Positions 7,393-15,503 of a stretch of DNA of 54,936 nt are shown here, in pieces. The number at the start of each line of letters is the position of its first letter. The first letter of the stretch is position 1. Location: the NCBI GenBank assembly GCA_049670505.1, contig JBATTK010000120.1, positions 1-54,936 of the forward strand, in the 5' to 3' direction. The stretch comes from JBATTK01 sp049670505 (GTDB lineage: Bacteria; Bacteroidota; Bacteroidia; Flavobacteriales; Flavobacteriaceae). The notes under the pieces were generated by a model that had not been told where the DNA came from, did no database searches, and saw only the letters and a list, made by a program, of their open reading frames with translations. The position numbers were made by a program, and so were the translations under genes.

Positions 7393-10242
7393 ATGAACTA
7401 CAATTTCAAGGAAATTGAGGCCAAATGGCAAAAATACTGGGCGGAGCACCAGATTTTTAAAGCGGAGAACAATTCCGATAAGGAAAAATTCTATGTATTG
7501 GACATGTTCCCCTATCCTTCCGGTGCGGGCTTGCATGTAGGTCATCCGCTGGGGTATATTGCCAGCGATATTTATGCGCGTTACAAACGGCATAAGGGCT
7601 TTAATGTGTTGCATCCCATGGGATATGATTCCTTTGGATTGCCAGCGGAACAGTATGCCATTCAAACAGGGCAGCATCCGGCGATTACCACCGAGACCAA
7701 TATCAAAAGATATCGGGAGCAGTTGGATAAAATGGGTTTTTCTTTCGATTGGAGTCGCGAAGTGCGTACCGCCGATCCTAACTATTATAAATGGACACAG
7801 TGGGTTTTTATACAACTCTTTAACTCATGGTATAATGTGGATACGGATAAGGCCGAGGCTATAGCAAGCCTGATTTCTATTTTTGAGAAAGAAGGCAATA
7901 GCACTATCAATGCGGTTTGCGATACGGATACGCCTCAGTTTTCGGCGGCCGATTGGAAAACCTTTTCCTCTAAGCGACAACAGGAAATTTTATTGCAATA
8001 TCGATTAACGTATTTAGCGGAGACCGAGGTAAACTGGTGTCCCGATTTGGGAACTGTCTTGGCGAATGACGAAATTGTAAATGGGGTTTCCGAAAGAGGA
8101 GGCCACCCTGTGGTCCGCAAAAAAATGACCCAATGGAGCATGCGTATTACGGCCTATGCGCAACGCCTATTGGACGGATTGGACACTGTTGATTGGCCGC
8201 AGCCCTTAAAGGATTCGCAGACCAATTGGATCGGAAGATCGGAAGGGGCCGAGGTGGAATTCGGAATTCGGAATTCGGAATTCCGAATAGGAGTATTTAC
8301 GACACGTCCCGACACCATTTTTGGAGCCAGTTTTATGACCTTGGCGCCGGAGCACGAATTGGTTCCCAAAATAACAACACCGGAACAGAAAGCAGCGGTG
8401 GATGCCTATATTGAAGCTACGGCCAAACGTTCCGAACGCGATCGAATGGCCGATGTAAAGACCATAAGTGGAGTGTTTACCGGGGCTTATGCGGAACACC
8501 CCTTTACCAAAGCGCCTATCCCTATTTGGATAGGGGATTACGTCTTGGCAGGTTATGGTACCGGAGCGGTAATGTCCGTTCCCTGCGGTGATCAGCGCGA
8601 TTATGACTTTGCAAAGCATTTCAATATCCCTATTCCCAATATTTTTGAAGGTGTGGATATTTCCGAAGAAGCTTTTGCGGATAAGGAGAAAACGATTATC
8701 ACCAATTCCGATTTCTTGGATGGTTTACCCTATAAAGAAGCGGTACGTATGGCCATTACGGAGTTGGAAAAATTAGGGCAAGGTGGAGGAAAAATCAATT
8801 ATCGTCTGCGCGATGCCGTATTCAGTAGACAGCGCTATTGGGGCGAACCTTTTCCGGTCTATTACGATGCCGATGGTATGCCCCGGATGCTGGATGAAAA
8901 ATTCTTGCCCTTGGAGTTGCCAGAGGTCGATAAATACCTCCCCACAGAAACGGGTGAACCTCCTTTGGGCAATGCCAAAAAATGGTATTGGTTGCAGTAC
9001 GGGGATGAAGGTAAGGTAGTATCCAAGGCAGCATTTGAAGGTTCCTCTACTACAGGGAGGCTGGGAGGGGCCTTAGAGTTGAACACTATGCCCGGTTGGG
9101 CGGGGAGTTCCCAGTACTTTAATCGGTATATGGATCCGCACAATACGAACGAAATCTTTTCGCAAGAGGCGATCGACTATTGGCAAGATGTAGACCTATA
9201 CATTGGCGGTAGCGAACACGCTACCAGTCATTTGTTGTATGCCCGTTTTTGGCAAAAATTTATGTTTGATCTAGGCTTAGTACCCAAAGCCGAGTTTGCC
9301 AGAAAGCTGATCAACCAGGGGATGATTACCGGTACCAGCGCATTTGTCTACAGGTTAAATGGCGAGAATAAATTTATTTCCAAAGGATTGGTAGCAAATG
9401 ATTCGGTACAACCCCTTCATTCGGATATTTCGTTTGTAAATGCATCTGATGAATTGGATATTGATGCATTCAAAAGTTGGAGACCGGAATATAAGGATGC
9501 CGAGTTTATTCTGGAGAATGGAAAGTACATTGTAGGTCGTGAGATTGAAAAAATGTCCAAATCCAAATACAATGTAGTGAGTCCGGATGCCATTTGTGAA
9601 GCGTATGGGGCGGATTCCTTGCGGATGTACGAAATGTTCTTGGGCCCCCTAGAGCAATCCAAACCATGGAACACGGCGGGTATTACCGGGGTGCATTCGT
9701 TCTTGAAGAAACTATGGCGGTTATACCATTCGGGACCCAACGGCACATTTCACATATCGAATACTTCCCTTGAGGGGGAGCCAGAGGGGGCCAAAACCCT
9801 TCACAAGACCATTAAAAAAGTAGCGGAGGATATTGAAAACTTCTCTTTCAATACCTCGGTAGCTACTTTTATGATCTGTGTGAATGAGTTATCCGCTCAA
9901 AAATGTAGTAGTAGGGAAATATTGGAGCCTTTGGCTATTTTGGTAGCTCCCTATGCCCCACATATTGCGGAGGAACTATGGCAAAAATTGGGACATACAG
10001 ATTCGATTTCTACGGCTCCCTTCCCAAAATTGGAAGAGAAGTATCTGATAGAGAGCAATAAGGAATACCCTATTTCTTTTAATGGTAAAATGCGATTTAC
10101 GATGGAGCTTCCCTTGGATATGGGCAAGGAGGCCATAGAGGCCGCGGTAATGGCCCACGAAAAAACCCAACAGCAGTTACAAGGGCGCACTCCTAAAAAG
10201 GTCATAGTGGTACCCGGTAAGATTGTAAATATTGTGGGGTAG
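7393..10242 (+). CDS. leuS: leucyl-tRNA synthetase
   Basis: Class I synthetase that charges tRNA-Leu. Start ATG 7393 gives 949 residues beginning MNYNFKEIEAKWQKYW, the family start; an in-frame TTG at 7369 is less likely. HIGH motif is HVGH (48-51, in PYPSGAGLHVGHPLGY). The CP1 editing domain shows VFTTRPDTIFG, and the KMSKS loop is at 720-724. Codons around 288-297, at the entry to the editing domain, are made from a tandem GGAATTC repeat that keeps the frame. An extra segment around residues 155-200 is of a kind I associate with Bacteroidota LeuRS. Monocistronic, with a palindrome-containing leader. Confidence 0.97.
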   Translation: MNYNFKEIEAKWQKYWAEHQIFKAENNSDKEKFYVLDMFPYPSGAGLHVGHPLGYIASDIYARYKRHKGFNVLHPMGYDSFGLPAEQYAIQTGQHPAITTETNIKRYREQLDKMGFSFDWSREVRTADPNYYKWTQWVFIQLFNSWYNVDTDKAEAIASLISIFEKEGNSTINAVCDTDTPQFSAADWKTFSSKRQQEILLQYRLTYLAETEVNWCPDLGTVLANDEIVNGVSERGGHPVVRKKMTQWSMRITAYAQRLLDGLDTVDWPQPLKDSQTNWIGRSEGAEVEFGIRNSEFRIGVFTTRPDTIFGASFMTLAPEHELVPKITTPEQKAAVDAYIEATAKRSERDRMADVKTISGVFTGAYAEHPFTKAPIPIWIGDYVLAGYGTGAVMSVPCGDQRDYDFAKHFNIPIPNIFEGVDISEEAFADKEKTIITNSDFLDGLPYKEAVRMAITELEKLGQGGGKINYRLRDAVFSRQRYWGEPFPVYYDADGMPRMLDEKFLPLELPEVDKYLPTETGEPPLGNAKKWYWLQYGDEGKVVSKAAFEGSSTTGRLGGALELNTMPGWAGSSQYFNRYMDPHNTNEIFSQEAIDYWQDVDLYIGGSEHATSHLLYARFWQKFMFDLGLVPKAEFARKLINQGMITGTSAFVYRLNGENKFISKGLVANDSVQPLHSDISFVNASDELDIDAFKSWRPEYKDAEFILENGKYIVGREIEKMSKSKYNVVSPDAICEAYGADSLRMYEMFLGPLEQSKPWNTAGITGVHSFLKKLWRLYHSGPNGTFHISNTSLEGEPEGAKTLHKTIKKVAEDIENFSFNTSVATFMICVNELSAQKCSSREILEPLAILVAPYAPHIAEELWQKLGHTDSISTAPFPKLEEKYLIESNKEYPISFNGKMRFTMELPLDMGKEAIEAAVMAHEKTQQQLQGRTPKKVIVVPGKIVNIVG
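8256..8288 (+). repeat. tandem heptanucleotide (GGAATTC)x4 plus palindrome inside leuS
   Basis: Four exact GGAATTC units run from 8256 to 8283, followed by CGAAT. Bases 8273-8288 (ATTCGGAATTCCGAAT) form a perfect 16-bp palindrome. The stretch is translated in frame as FGIRNSEFRI in the linker before VFTTRPDT. Confidence 0.9.
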
Positions 10243-10301
10243 ACCCTACCGTCTTCAATGATATCAAAGACACCTTCTCTATAGGGAAAGGTATATTTAA
10301 A

Positions 10302-10354
10302 TTGTCATTCAGAGCTGTGACCCTAAGCGTGGTCGAAGGGAAAGCGAAGAATCT
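10302..10354. repeat. degenerate dispersed repeat of the GTCATTC...GTCGAAG...GAATCT type
   Basis: The segment starts TGTCATTCAGAGC and continues with GTGGTCGAAGGG and AGCGAAGAATCTT. It resembles the intergenic repeat GTCATTCTGAGC...GTCGAAGAATCT that I recall from many Bacteroidota genomes. It lies in the 175-bp gap after leuS. Confidence 0.5.
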
Positions 10355-10417
10355 TTAATATAATGGCTAAGTTTTCGCTCATACCCTGAGAAAAAACTAA
10401 ATTAAGATGAATTGGGC

Positions 10418-10672
10418 ATGGACAAGATCGAAATCTTAGGACTGTTAGCGGCTACCTTTACAACGGCCGCTTTTTTGCCACAAGTCTACAAAGCGTGGAA
10501 GTATAAATCCACAAGGGATATTTCACTGACCATGTATCTGGTCTTATTTTTGGGACTCGTGCTTTGGTTGGTCTATGGATTTGCCATAAATAGTCTGCCC
10601 GTTATTCTTGCCAATGCAATTACTGGCCTGTTGGCTTTTTTGGTCATTCTTCTAAAATTCAGGCATAAATAG
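10418..10672 (+). CDS. SemiSWEET / PQ-loop small sugar transporter
   Basis: The 84-residue protein has three membrane helices (about 5-22, 38-57, 62-80) and the PQ-loop signature FLPQVYKAWKYKST after helix 1, then DISLTMYLVLFLG in helix 2. This is the bacterial half-SWEET that dimerises to pass small sugars. ATG 10418 is chosen over an in-frame TTG 6 bp upstream. It stands alone between leuS and ald. Confidence 0.9.
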   Translation: MDKIEILGLLAATFTTAAFLPQVYKAWKYKSTRDISLTMYLVLFLGLVLWLVYGFAINSLPVILANAITGLLAFLVILLKFRHK

Positions 10673-10725
10673 TGTATACCCTCTTTTATTTGTCCTGATT
10701 GTATATATTTTTGCTATTATTCAAG

Positions 10726-10796
10726 CATACCCCTATTTAAGAAGGGGGTATTTCTATGAATAAAGCTATATTTTGAAACACATACCCCTATTTTTG
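10726..10796 (+). promoter_or_regulatory. ald promoter region with repeated ATACCCC elements
   Basis: ATACCCCTATTT occurs at 10727-10738 and again at 10782-10793, 55 bp apart. An inverted GGGGTAT lies at 10745-10751 and can pair with the first copy as a weak hairpin. The second copy runs into TATTTTTG (10789-10796), a good -7 element 68 bp before the ald ATG. A further TATTTTTG is at 10706-10713. Confidence 0.5.
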
Positions 10797-10864
10797 TCGA
10801 TTTTATTTCTTTTTTTGTTTTATTTGTTACAATTTTGACATGAACTATAAAACAATGTAACAAA

Positions 10865-11965
10865 ATGATTGTAGGTGTTCCAAAAGAAATTAAAAATAAT
10901 GAAAGCAGGGTGGGTATGACCCCTGCGGGAGTTTTTGAGCTGGTAAAACATAAGCATACGGTCTATGTGCAATCCGGTGCAGGGGAAGGCAGTGGCTTTT
11001 TTAATGCGGATTATCAACAGGTGGGTGCCGTTATTTTGGATACTATCGGACAGGTTTACGCCATGAGCGAGATGATAGTAAAGGTAAAGGAACCTATTGA
11101 AGAGGAATATTCAATGATCCAAAAAGGACAAATAGTCTTCACCTATTTCCATTTTGCATCCAGTGAGCCACTTACTAAGGCAATGATCGAGAGCAAAGCA
11201 ATTTGTATAGCGTATGAGACGGTGGAAGATGAGGAAGGCACTTTGCCCCTATTGACTCCCATGTCCGAAGTGGCGGGCCGAATGGCCATACAACAAGGCG
11301 CGAAATATCTGGAAAAACCAGAAAAGGGCCGTGGTGTACTTTTGGGAGGTGTTCCCGGTGTTGCTCCTGGAAAGGTCTTGGTCTTGGGTGCCGGGGTAGT
11401 GGGGATACAAGCTGCAAAAATGGCAGCCGGATTGGGGGCTCATGTCACTATTCTTGATATTAATATGAAACGCCTGCGCTATGTGAACGATGTAATGCCA
11501 TCCCATGTAGTAACCGAATTCTCCAATGAATTTAATATTAGAAAACACATCAAAGATCACGATCTTATTATAGGAGGTGTATTGCTAAAAGGTGCTAAAG
11601 CACCCAATCTGATTACCAAGGATATGCTAAAGGATATGCGCCCTGGAACGGTAATCGTAGATGTGGCCGTGGATCAAGGGGGATGCGTTGAAACCACGAG
11701 GCCAACAACGCATGAGGATCCTATCTATATTATAGATGATGTGGTGCACTATTCGGTAGCCAATATGCCCGGTGCCGTACCCTATACATCTACTATGGCA
11801 TTAACAAATGTAACACTACCTTATATTTTAAAGTTGGCAGGTCTAGGGTGGGAAAAAGCTACCGAAACGGACGAATCATTGAGAAAAGGCCTCAACATTG
11901 TTGAAGGGGAGGTAGTTTATGGGGAAATCATAGAAGCTTTCCAATGGGAAGCCTTAGAGATATAG
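10865..11965 (+). CDS. ald: alanine dehydrogenase
   Basis: NAD-dependent oxidative deamination of L-alanine to pyruvate, and the reverse. The 366-residue protein begins MIVGVPKEIKNNESRVGMTP, the family start. It carries the catalytic-lysine region MIVKVKEP, the FTYFHFA segment with the active-site His, and a Rossmann motif VLVLGAGVVGIQAAKMA (about 172-188). The end is NIVEGEVVYGEI, as in other Ald proteins. It has its own promoter region with repeats and a terminator, so it is monocistronic. The Lrp/AsnC-type gene at 12805-13275 is a candidate regulator. Confidence 0.96.
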   Translation: MIVGVPKEIKNNESRVGMTPAGVFELVKHKHTVYVQSGAGEGSGFFNADYQQVGAVILDTIGQVYAMSEMIVKVKEPIEEEYSMIQKGQIVFTYFHFASSEPLTKAMIESKAICIAYETVEDEEGTLPLLTPMSEVAGRMAIQQGAKYLEKPEKGRGVLLGGVPGVAPGKVLVLGAGVVGIQAAKMAAGLGAHVTILDINMKRLRYVNDVMPSHVVTEFSNEFNIRKHIKDHDLIIGGVLLKGAKAPNLITKDMLKDMRPGTVIVDVAVDQGGCVETTRPTTHEDPIYIIDDVVHYSVANMPGAVPYTSTMALTNVTLPYILKLAGLGWEKATETDESLRKGLNIVEGEVVYGEIIEAFQWEALEI

Positions 11966-11992
11966 GCTTAGATACATTTTGTCAGTAAAATT

Positions 11993-12021
11993 AACCCCGT
12001 CATACTATGGCGGGGTTTTTG
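11993..12021 (+). terminator. terminator after ald
   Basis: AACCCCG (11993-11999) pairs with CGGGGTT (12011-12017) and is followed by TTTG, 28 bp after the ald stop. Confidence 0.75.
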
Positions 12022-12064
12022 TATTAAAGTGGTATATTTATATAAGAATTTAAAAGATAACATT

Positions 12065-12760
12065 ATGATGACATATTATATAATGATCGGTGCCATTGCT
12101 TTGGTAAGCTGGTTGGTAAGCAGCAGGCTTAAGAGCAAGTTTAAGCACTATTCCAAGGTACATCTCCGCAATGGAATGAGCGGTGCGGAGATTGCACAGA
12201 AAATGTTGGACGATCATGGGATTCGAGATGTAAAAGTGATTTCTACTCCGGGAATGTTAACGGACCATTACAATCCTGCCAATAAAACGGTAAATCTTAG
12301 TGAAGGCGTATACAGCCAGCGCAATGCTTCAGCTGCTGCAGTTGCTGCCCATGAATGTGGTCATGCCGTACAGCATGCTACCGCCTATGAATGGTTGACC
12401 TTGAGGTCTAAATTGGTTCCTGTGGTAAGCGTCACCTCCGGGTTTTCCATGTGGATCGTTTTTGGCGGACTTATGCTTGGGGCCGCTGCTGGTGTTGGTT
12501 TTGGATTTTATATAGCCGTTGCGGGTCTTATCTTGATGGGATTGGCAACCTTATTCAGTTTTATTACCCTCCCCGTTGAGTACGATGCCAGTAATAGGGC
12601 CCTAGCTTGGTTAAAGAATAAAAACATGGTAAGTCAGGAGGAATATGCGGGAGCGGAGGATGCTTTAAAATGGGCGGCCAGAACGTATTTGGTAGCTGCT
12701 TTGGGAGCCTTGGCCTCTTTGGTATATTGGGGGCTTCAGGTTTTTGGAGGAAGGGATTAA
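12065..12760 (+). CDS. zinc metallopeptidase, membrane-bound (YugP-like family)
   Basis: Start ATG 12065 gives 231 residues. An N-terminal membrane helix (MMTYYIMIGAIALVSWLV) precedes the catalytic part with AAHECGHAVQHA (HExxH-like HECGH zinc motif, about residues 98-102). Two more membrane helices (about 125-170) and the NRALAWLKNKNM region follow. This matches the putative neutral zinc peptidase family of B. subtilis YugP. The substrate is unknown. It lies between ald and the Lrp-type regulator, separated from ald by a terminator. Confidence 0.88.
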   Translation: MMTYYIMIGAIALVSWLVSSRLKSKFKHYSKVHLRNGMSGAEIAQKMLDDHGIRDVKVISTPGMLTDHYNPANKTVNLSEGVYSQRNASAAAVAAHECGHAVQHATAYEWLTLRSKLVPVVSVTSGFSMWIVFGGLMLGAAAGVGFGFYIAVAGLILMGLATLFSFITLPVEYDASNRALAWLKNKNMVSQEEYAGAEDALKWAARTYLVAALGALASLVYWGLQVFGGRD

Positions 12761-12768
12761 CATCTTTG

Positions 12769-12798
12769 CCTGCAAGGTCTTCCCAACTCTGTAGGTCT
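12769..12798. repeat. degenerate copy of the AGACCTGC/GTAGGTCT palindrome
   Basis: CCTGCAAGGTCTTCCCAACT followed by CTGTAGGTCT resembles the palindrome in the leuS leader and at 42597. It sits between two convergent genes and could act as a weak bidirectional terminator. Confidence 0.45.
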
Positions 12799-12804
12799 CT
12801 TGCA

Positions 12805-13275
12805 TTATATAGAAATCTGTCGTTCTATCTGTTGATTTAGGGATATAAAAGTTTCCGTTCTGGAAACGCCCTCAATTTGTTGGATTTCTTTGTTGAGTAC
12901 ATACATTAAATGTTCGTTGTCCTTACAAAGTACTTTAATAAGAATAGACCAGTTGCCCGTGGTATAATGACATTCCAAAACCTCGGGAATTTTCTCGAGT
13001 TGTTTTACGGCAACCGGATTGCTCATGGCCTTATCCAAATAAATACCGATGTACGCCATGGTAGTATAGCCGAGCACCTTTGGATTAATGATGAATTTGG
13101 AGCCGGCAATGAGGCCGGATGCCTCCAACTTTCGAAGTCTTTGATGAATGGCCGCTCCTGAAATTCCGATGTTCCTAGCAATTTCCAAAATAGGCTTACG
13201 CGCATCTTGCATTAAAAATCGCAGGATTTTTTTATCGATGCCATCAATTTTAACACTGTTATTGGTAGATTTCAT
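12805..13275 (-). CDS. Lrp/AsnC-family transcriptional regulator
   Basis: The 156-residue protein has an N-terminal winged helix-turn-helix (IDKKILRFLMQDARKPILEI, then GISGAAIHQRLRKLEASGLI) and a C-terminal RAM/ligand domain (TTMAYIGIYLD ... ECHYTTGNWSILIKVLC ... NKEIQQIEGVSRTETFISL). Members sense amino acids. Its neighbours are alanine dehydrogenase and a saccharopine-dehydrogenase-like gene, so control of one or both is a reasonable inference, as for Lrp-type AldR regulators next to ald in other bacteria. Confidence 0.93.
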   Translation of the reverse strand: MKSTNNSVKIDGIDKKILRFLMQDARKPILEIARNIGISGAAIHQRLRKLEASGLIAGSKFIINPKVLGYTTMAYIGIYLDKAMSNPVAVKQLEKIPEVLECHYTTGNWSILIKVLCKDNEHLMYVLNKEIQQIEGVSRTETFISLNQQIERQISI

Positions 13276-13460
13276 ATAAAAGTTTCACTTTGCCTATAAA
13301 TATACCAATATACTTTCAAATCTTAACTTAGATTGGGGTATTCTGTTCTCATTTGTTCGATATACGATTATTGTCTATAGCTTGTTTTGTGCATTTGCAA
13401 GATCGAGTCCGTACCTGGATGGTTGAAGTAGTATAGTGCTAAATTCTTGACCTCTGTGTT

Positions 13461-14834
13461 TTAACTGGCTACGGAATCCGGGTTATATCCTAAATAGGGC
13501 ACCTCATAGTCATTAAAGACAATTCCATAATCCTTTAGTTCGGAGAGAATAGGTTCGTATACCTCTTTTTTAATTGGAATCTGTACACCGGGAGTGGTGA
13601 TTTTTTTGTTCAGTATCAGTAATGTGGCTATAGCTACCGGTAAGCCAACCGTCTTTGCCATGGCGGTATGGGTGCTGCTTTCGCCCAATACCACCATATT
13701 AGCATCTATTTGCTGTTTTTTACCCTGGAGTTCAAAACCGAACTTGTGATACATAACGATCATATCTTTTTCATCATCGGCCAAGGTCCAACTGTCTTCC
13801 AAGATACCTTGTAGCATTTGTGCCGGAGTTGCATTTTTAAGGGGAATGGTCTTTGTGGCATCAAATAGATTCAGTTCCAATAGTTTGCTCCAAATGCTAT
13901 CATCCTGATCTATTTTAAGATAGTGGCGAAGTTTCAACTCTACGGAGTCCGTGGGGGAATAGGGTAAAAATAGGTTTGTAAATTCCCTATAGGACATATT
14001 TTCCGAATCTTCAATGGTATAGCTATCATCCGTCATGCCCAATTGTACGAACATATTCCATGCTTTGGAGAAGCCAACCCGCCTCATAGTGCCCCTATAC
14101 AGGGTAAGTGCATCTGTAAGCCCATAGGCTTCCCTATATTTTAGGGAGTCCCTATTGGCATAGGCCTCAAATTTACCATAATCGGCTATATCTAAAAATT
14201 CCGTTCTTCTGAACAGCTTATGATATGGAATGTATTTATAAGTGCCTTCCTGAATAAATTTTGCCGCGCCCCCTTGTCCGGCCACCACTACATTTCTTGG
14301 GTTCCAGGTAAATTTATAGTTCCATAGATTATTATCACTTTCCGGGGCCACTAATCCGCCTGTAAATGATTCAAAGAGCAATAATTTTCCACCTTTGCCA
14401 CGTATAGTGTCTATGATTTGCATGGCGCTCATATGATCTATACCCGGATCTACGCCAATTTCGTTCATGAAGACCAATCCCTTTTTCTTGGCCGCCTCAT
14501 CCAACGCTTTTATTTCTTCGTTAACATAGGATGCGGTAATCAAATGTTTGCTAAAGGCGATACAATCCTCGGCCACTTTAATATGAAAACGTGCGGGAAG
14601 CATAGATACTACAATAGTTGCTTTTTCTACAGCATTTTTCCGGTCTTCATCATTGAAAACATCCAATTTAAGTACGGTACAGGAGGGATGCGATTTTACA
14701 GTATCGGAAATGGAATCAGGATTTACGTCTCCTATGGTCAGATGAAGATTTTCATCTTTTGCCTTGGCCAAAAAATAATCCAATAAATAAGAAGTGGATT
14801 TTCCGGCACCCACTACAAGTATTTTTCGCAGCAT
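13461..14834 (-). CDS. saccharopine dehydrogenase family protein
   Basis: The 457-residue protein has an N-terminal Rossmann fold (KILVVGAGKSTSYLLDYF), then MLPARFHIKVAEDCI, SYVNEEI and NEIGVDPGIDHMSAM, which are signatures of the glutamate-forming saccharopine dehydrogenase (LYS9-like) group. That enzyme splits saccharopine in lysine catabolism. No LKR (lysine-ketoglutarate reductase) gene is visible here. A role in lysine or other amino-acid oxidation fits the neighbouring ald and Lrp-type gene, but the exact substrate is inferred. Confidence 0.87.
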   Translation of the reverse strand: MLRKILVVGAGKSTSYLLDYFLAKAKDENLHLTIGDVNPDSISDTVKSHPSCTVLKLDVFNDEDRKNAVEKATIVVSMLPARFHIKVAEDCIAFSKHLITASYVNEEIKALDEAAKKKGLVFMNEIGVDPGIDHMSAMQIIDTIRGKGGKLLLFESFTGGLVAPESDNNLWNYKFTWNPRNVVVAGQGGAAKFIQEGTYKYIPYHKLFRRTEFLDIADYGKFEAYANRDSLKYREAYGLTDALTLYRGTMRRVGFSKAWNMFVQLGMTDDSYTIEDSENMSYREFTNLFLPYSPTDSVELKLRHYLKIDQDDSIWSKLLELNLFDATKTIPLKNATPAQMLQGILEDSWTLADDEKDMIVMYHKFGFELQGKKQQIDANMVVLGESSTHTAMAKTVGLPVAIATLLILNKKITTPGVQIPIKKEVYEPILSELKDYGIVFNDYEVPYLGYNPDSVAS

Positions 14835-15045
14835 TTGTTTTACCTACTTTTTAATGAATTTAGTCGACCCCATAACAAAGCGATACTAAAATAGCTAGCC
14901 CCGGGGGATTCCTTCTCAAAGTGGAATCCTTTTATGTATAACTTTGCCATTTTATTTCATCTCTTTCTTAATAATTGATTACGGTTTTAAAAGGGTACTA
15001 AGGTATCAAATTGTTATATTTATAAAAATACAAGTCTGCTAAGTT

Positions 15046-15438
15046 ATGAACAAAACAATTGTTGGAACGGGGGTATTATTTGGATTTTTGGCCGTCATTC
15101 TAGGTGCTTTTGGCGCCCACGGTCTAGAAAAACTACTGGATGCGGAAGCTATACAAACTTTTGAGACCGGGGTAACCTACCAAATGTATCACGCGCTATT
15201 TCTATTGATCTTGGGGAATATGAAGCAGTTGCCCAATAAAACCAGAAAGGTGGTATTTTACCTAATATCCCTTGGTGTCATTTTGTTCTCTTTTTCCATT
15301 TATTTGCTAGCAATCAATAGCTTAACGGATTTTGATTTTAAAAAAATAGCATATTTAACACCTATAGGGGGTAGTTTAATACTATTTGGCTGGATATTTT
15401 TTGGGATTCGTATTTTTATCGCAAAAGAAGTGGATTAA
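15046..15438 (+). CDS. DUF423 (YgdD-like) membrane protein
   Basis: The 130-residue protein has four membrane helices. The DUF423 pattern is clear: FGFLAVILGAFGAHGL at the start, then ETGVTYQMYHALFLLILG, then a glycine-rich LTPIGGSLILFGWIFFG near the end. The family is widespread, with no firm biochemical role. It is 65 bp upstream of pckA, but pckA has its own -7 element. Confidence 0.88.
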   Translation: MNKTIVGTGVLFGFLAVILGAFGAHGLEKLLDAEAIQTFETGVTYQMYHALFLLILGNMKQLPNKTRKVVFYLISLGVILFSFSIYLLAINSLTDFDFKKIAYLTPIGGSLILFGWIFFGIRIFIAKEVD

Positions 15439-15472
15439 GACGGATTTAATCTTCCATCGCCTATAATTTTTT

Positions 15473-15480
15473 TAGTTTTG
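15473..15480 (+). promoter_or_regulatory. -7 element (TAGTTTTG) before pckA
   Basis: TAGTTTTG fits TAnnTTTG and lies 23 bp before the pckA ATG. Confidence 0.5.
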
Positions 15481-15503
15481 CATAAACACAAAAACCAATA
15501 GTT

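Noticed and set aside
8206..8619. 137-codon minus-strand frame in leuS
   Set aside because: Antisense to the LeuRS editing domain; no family likeness.
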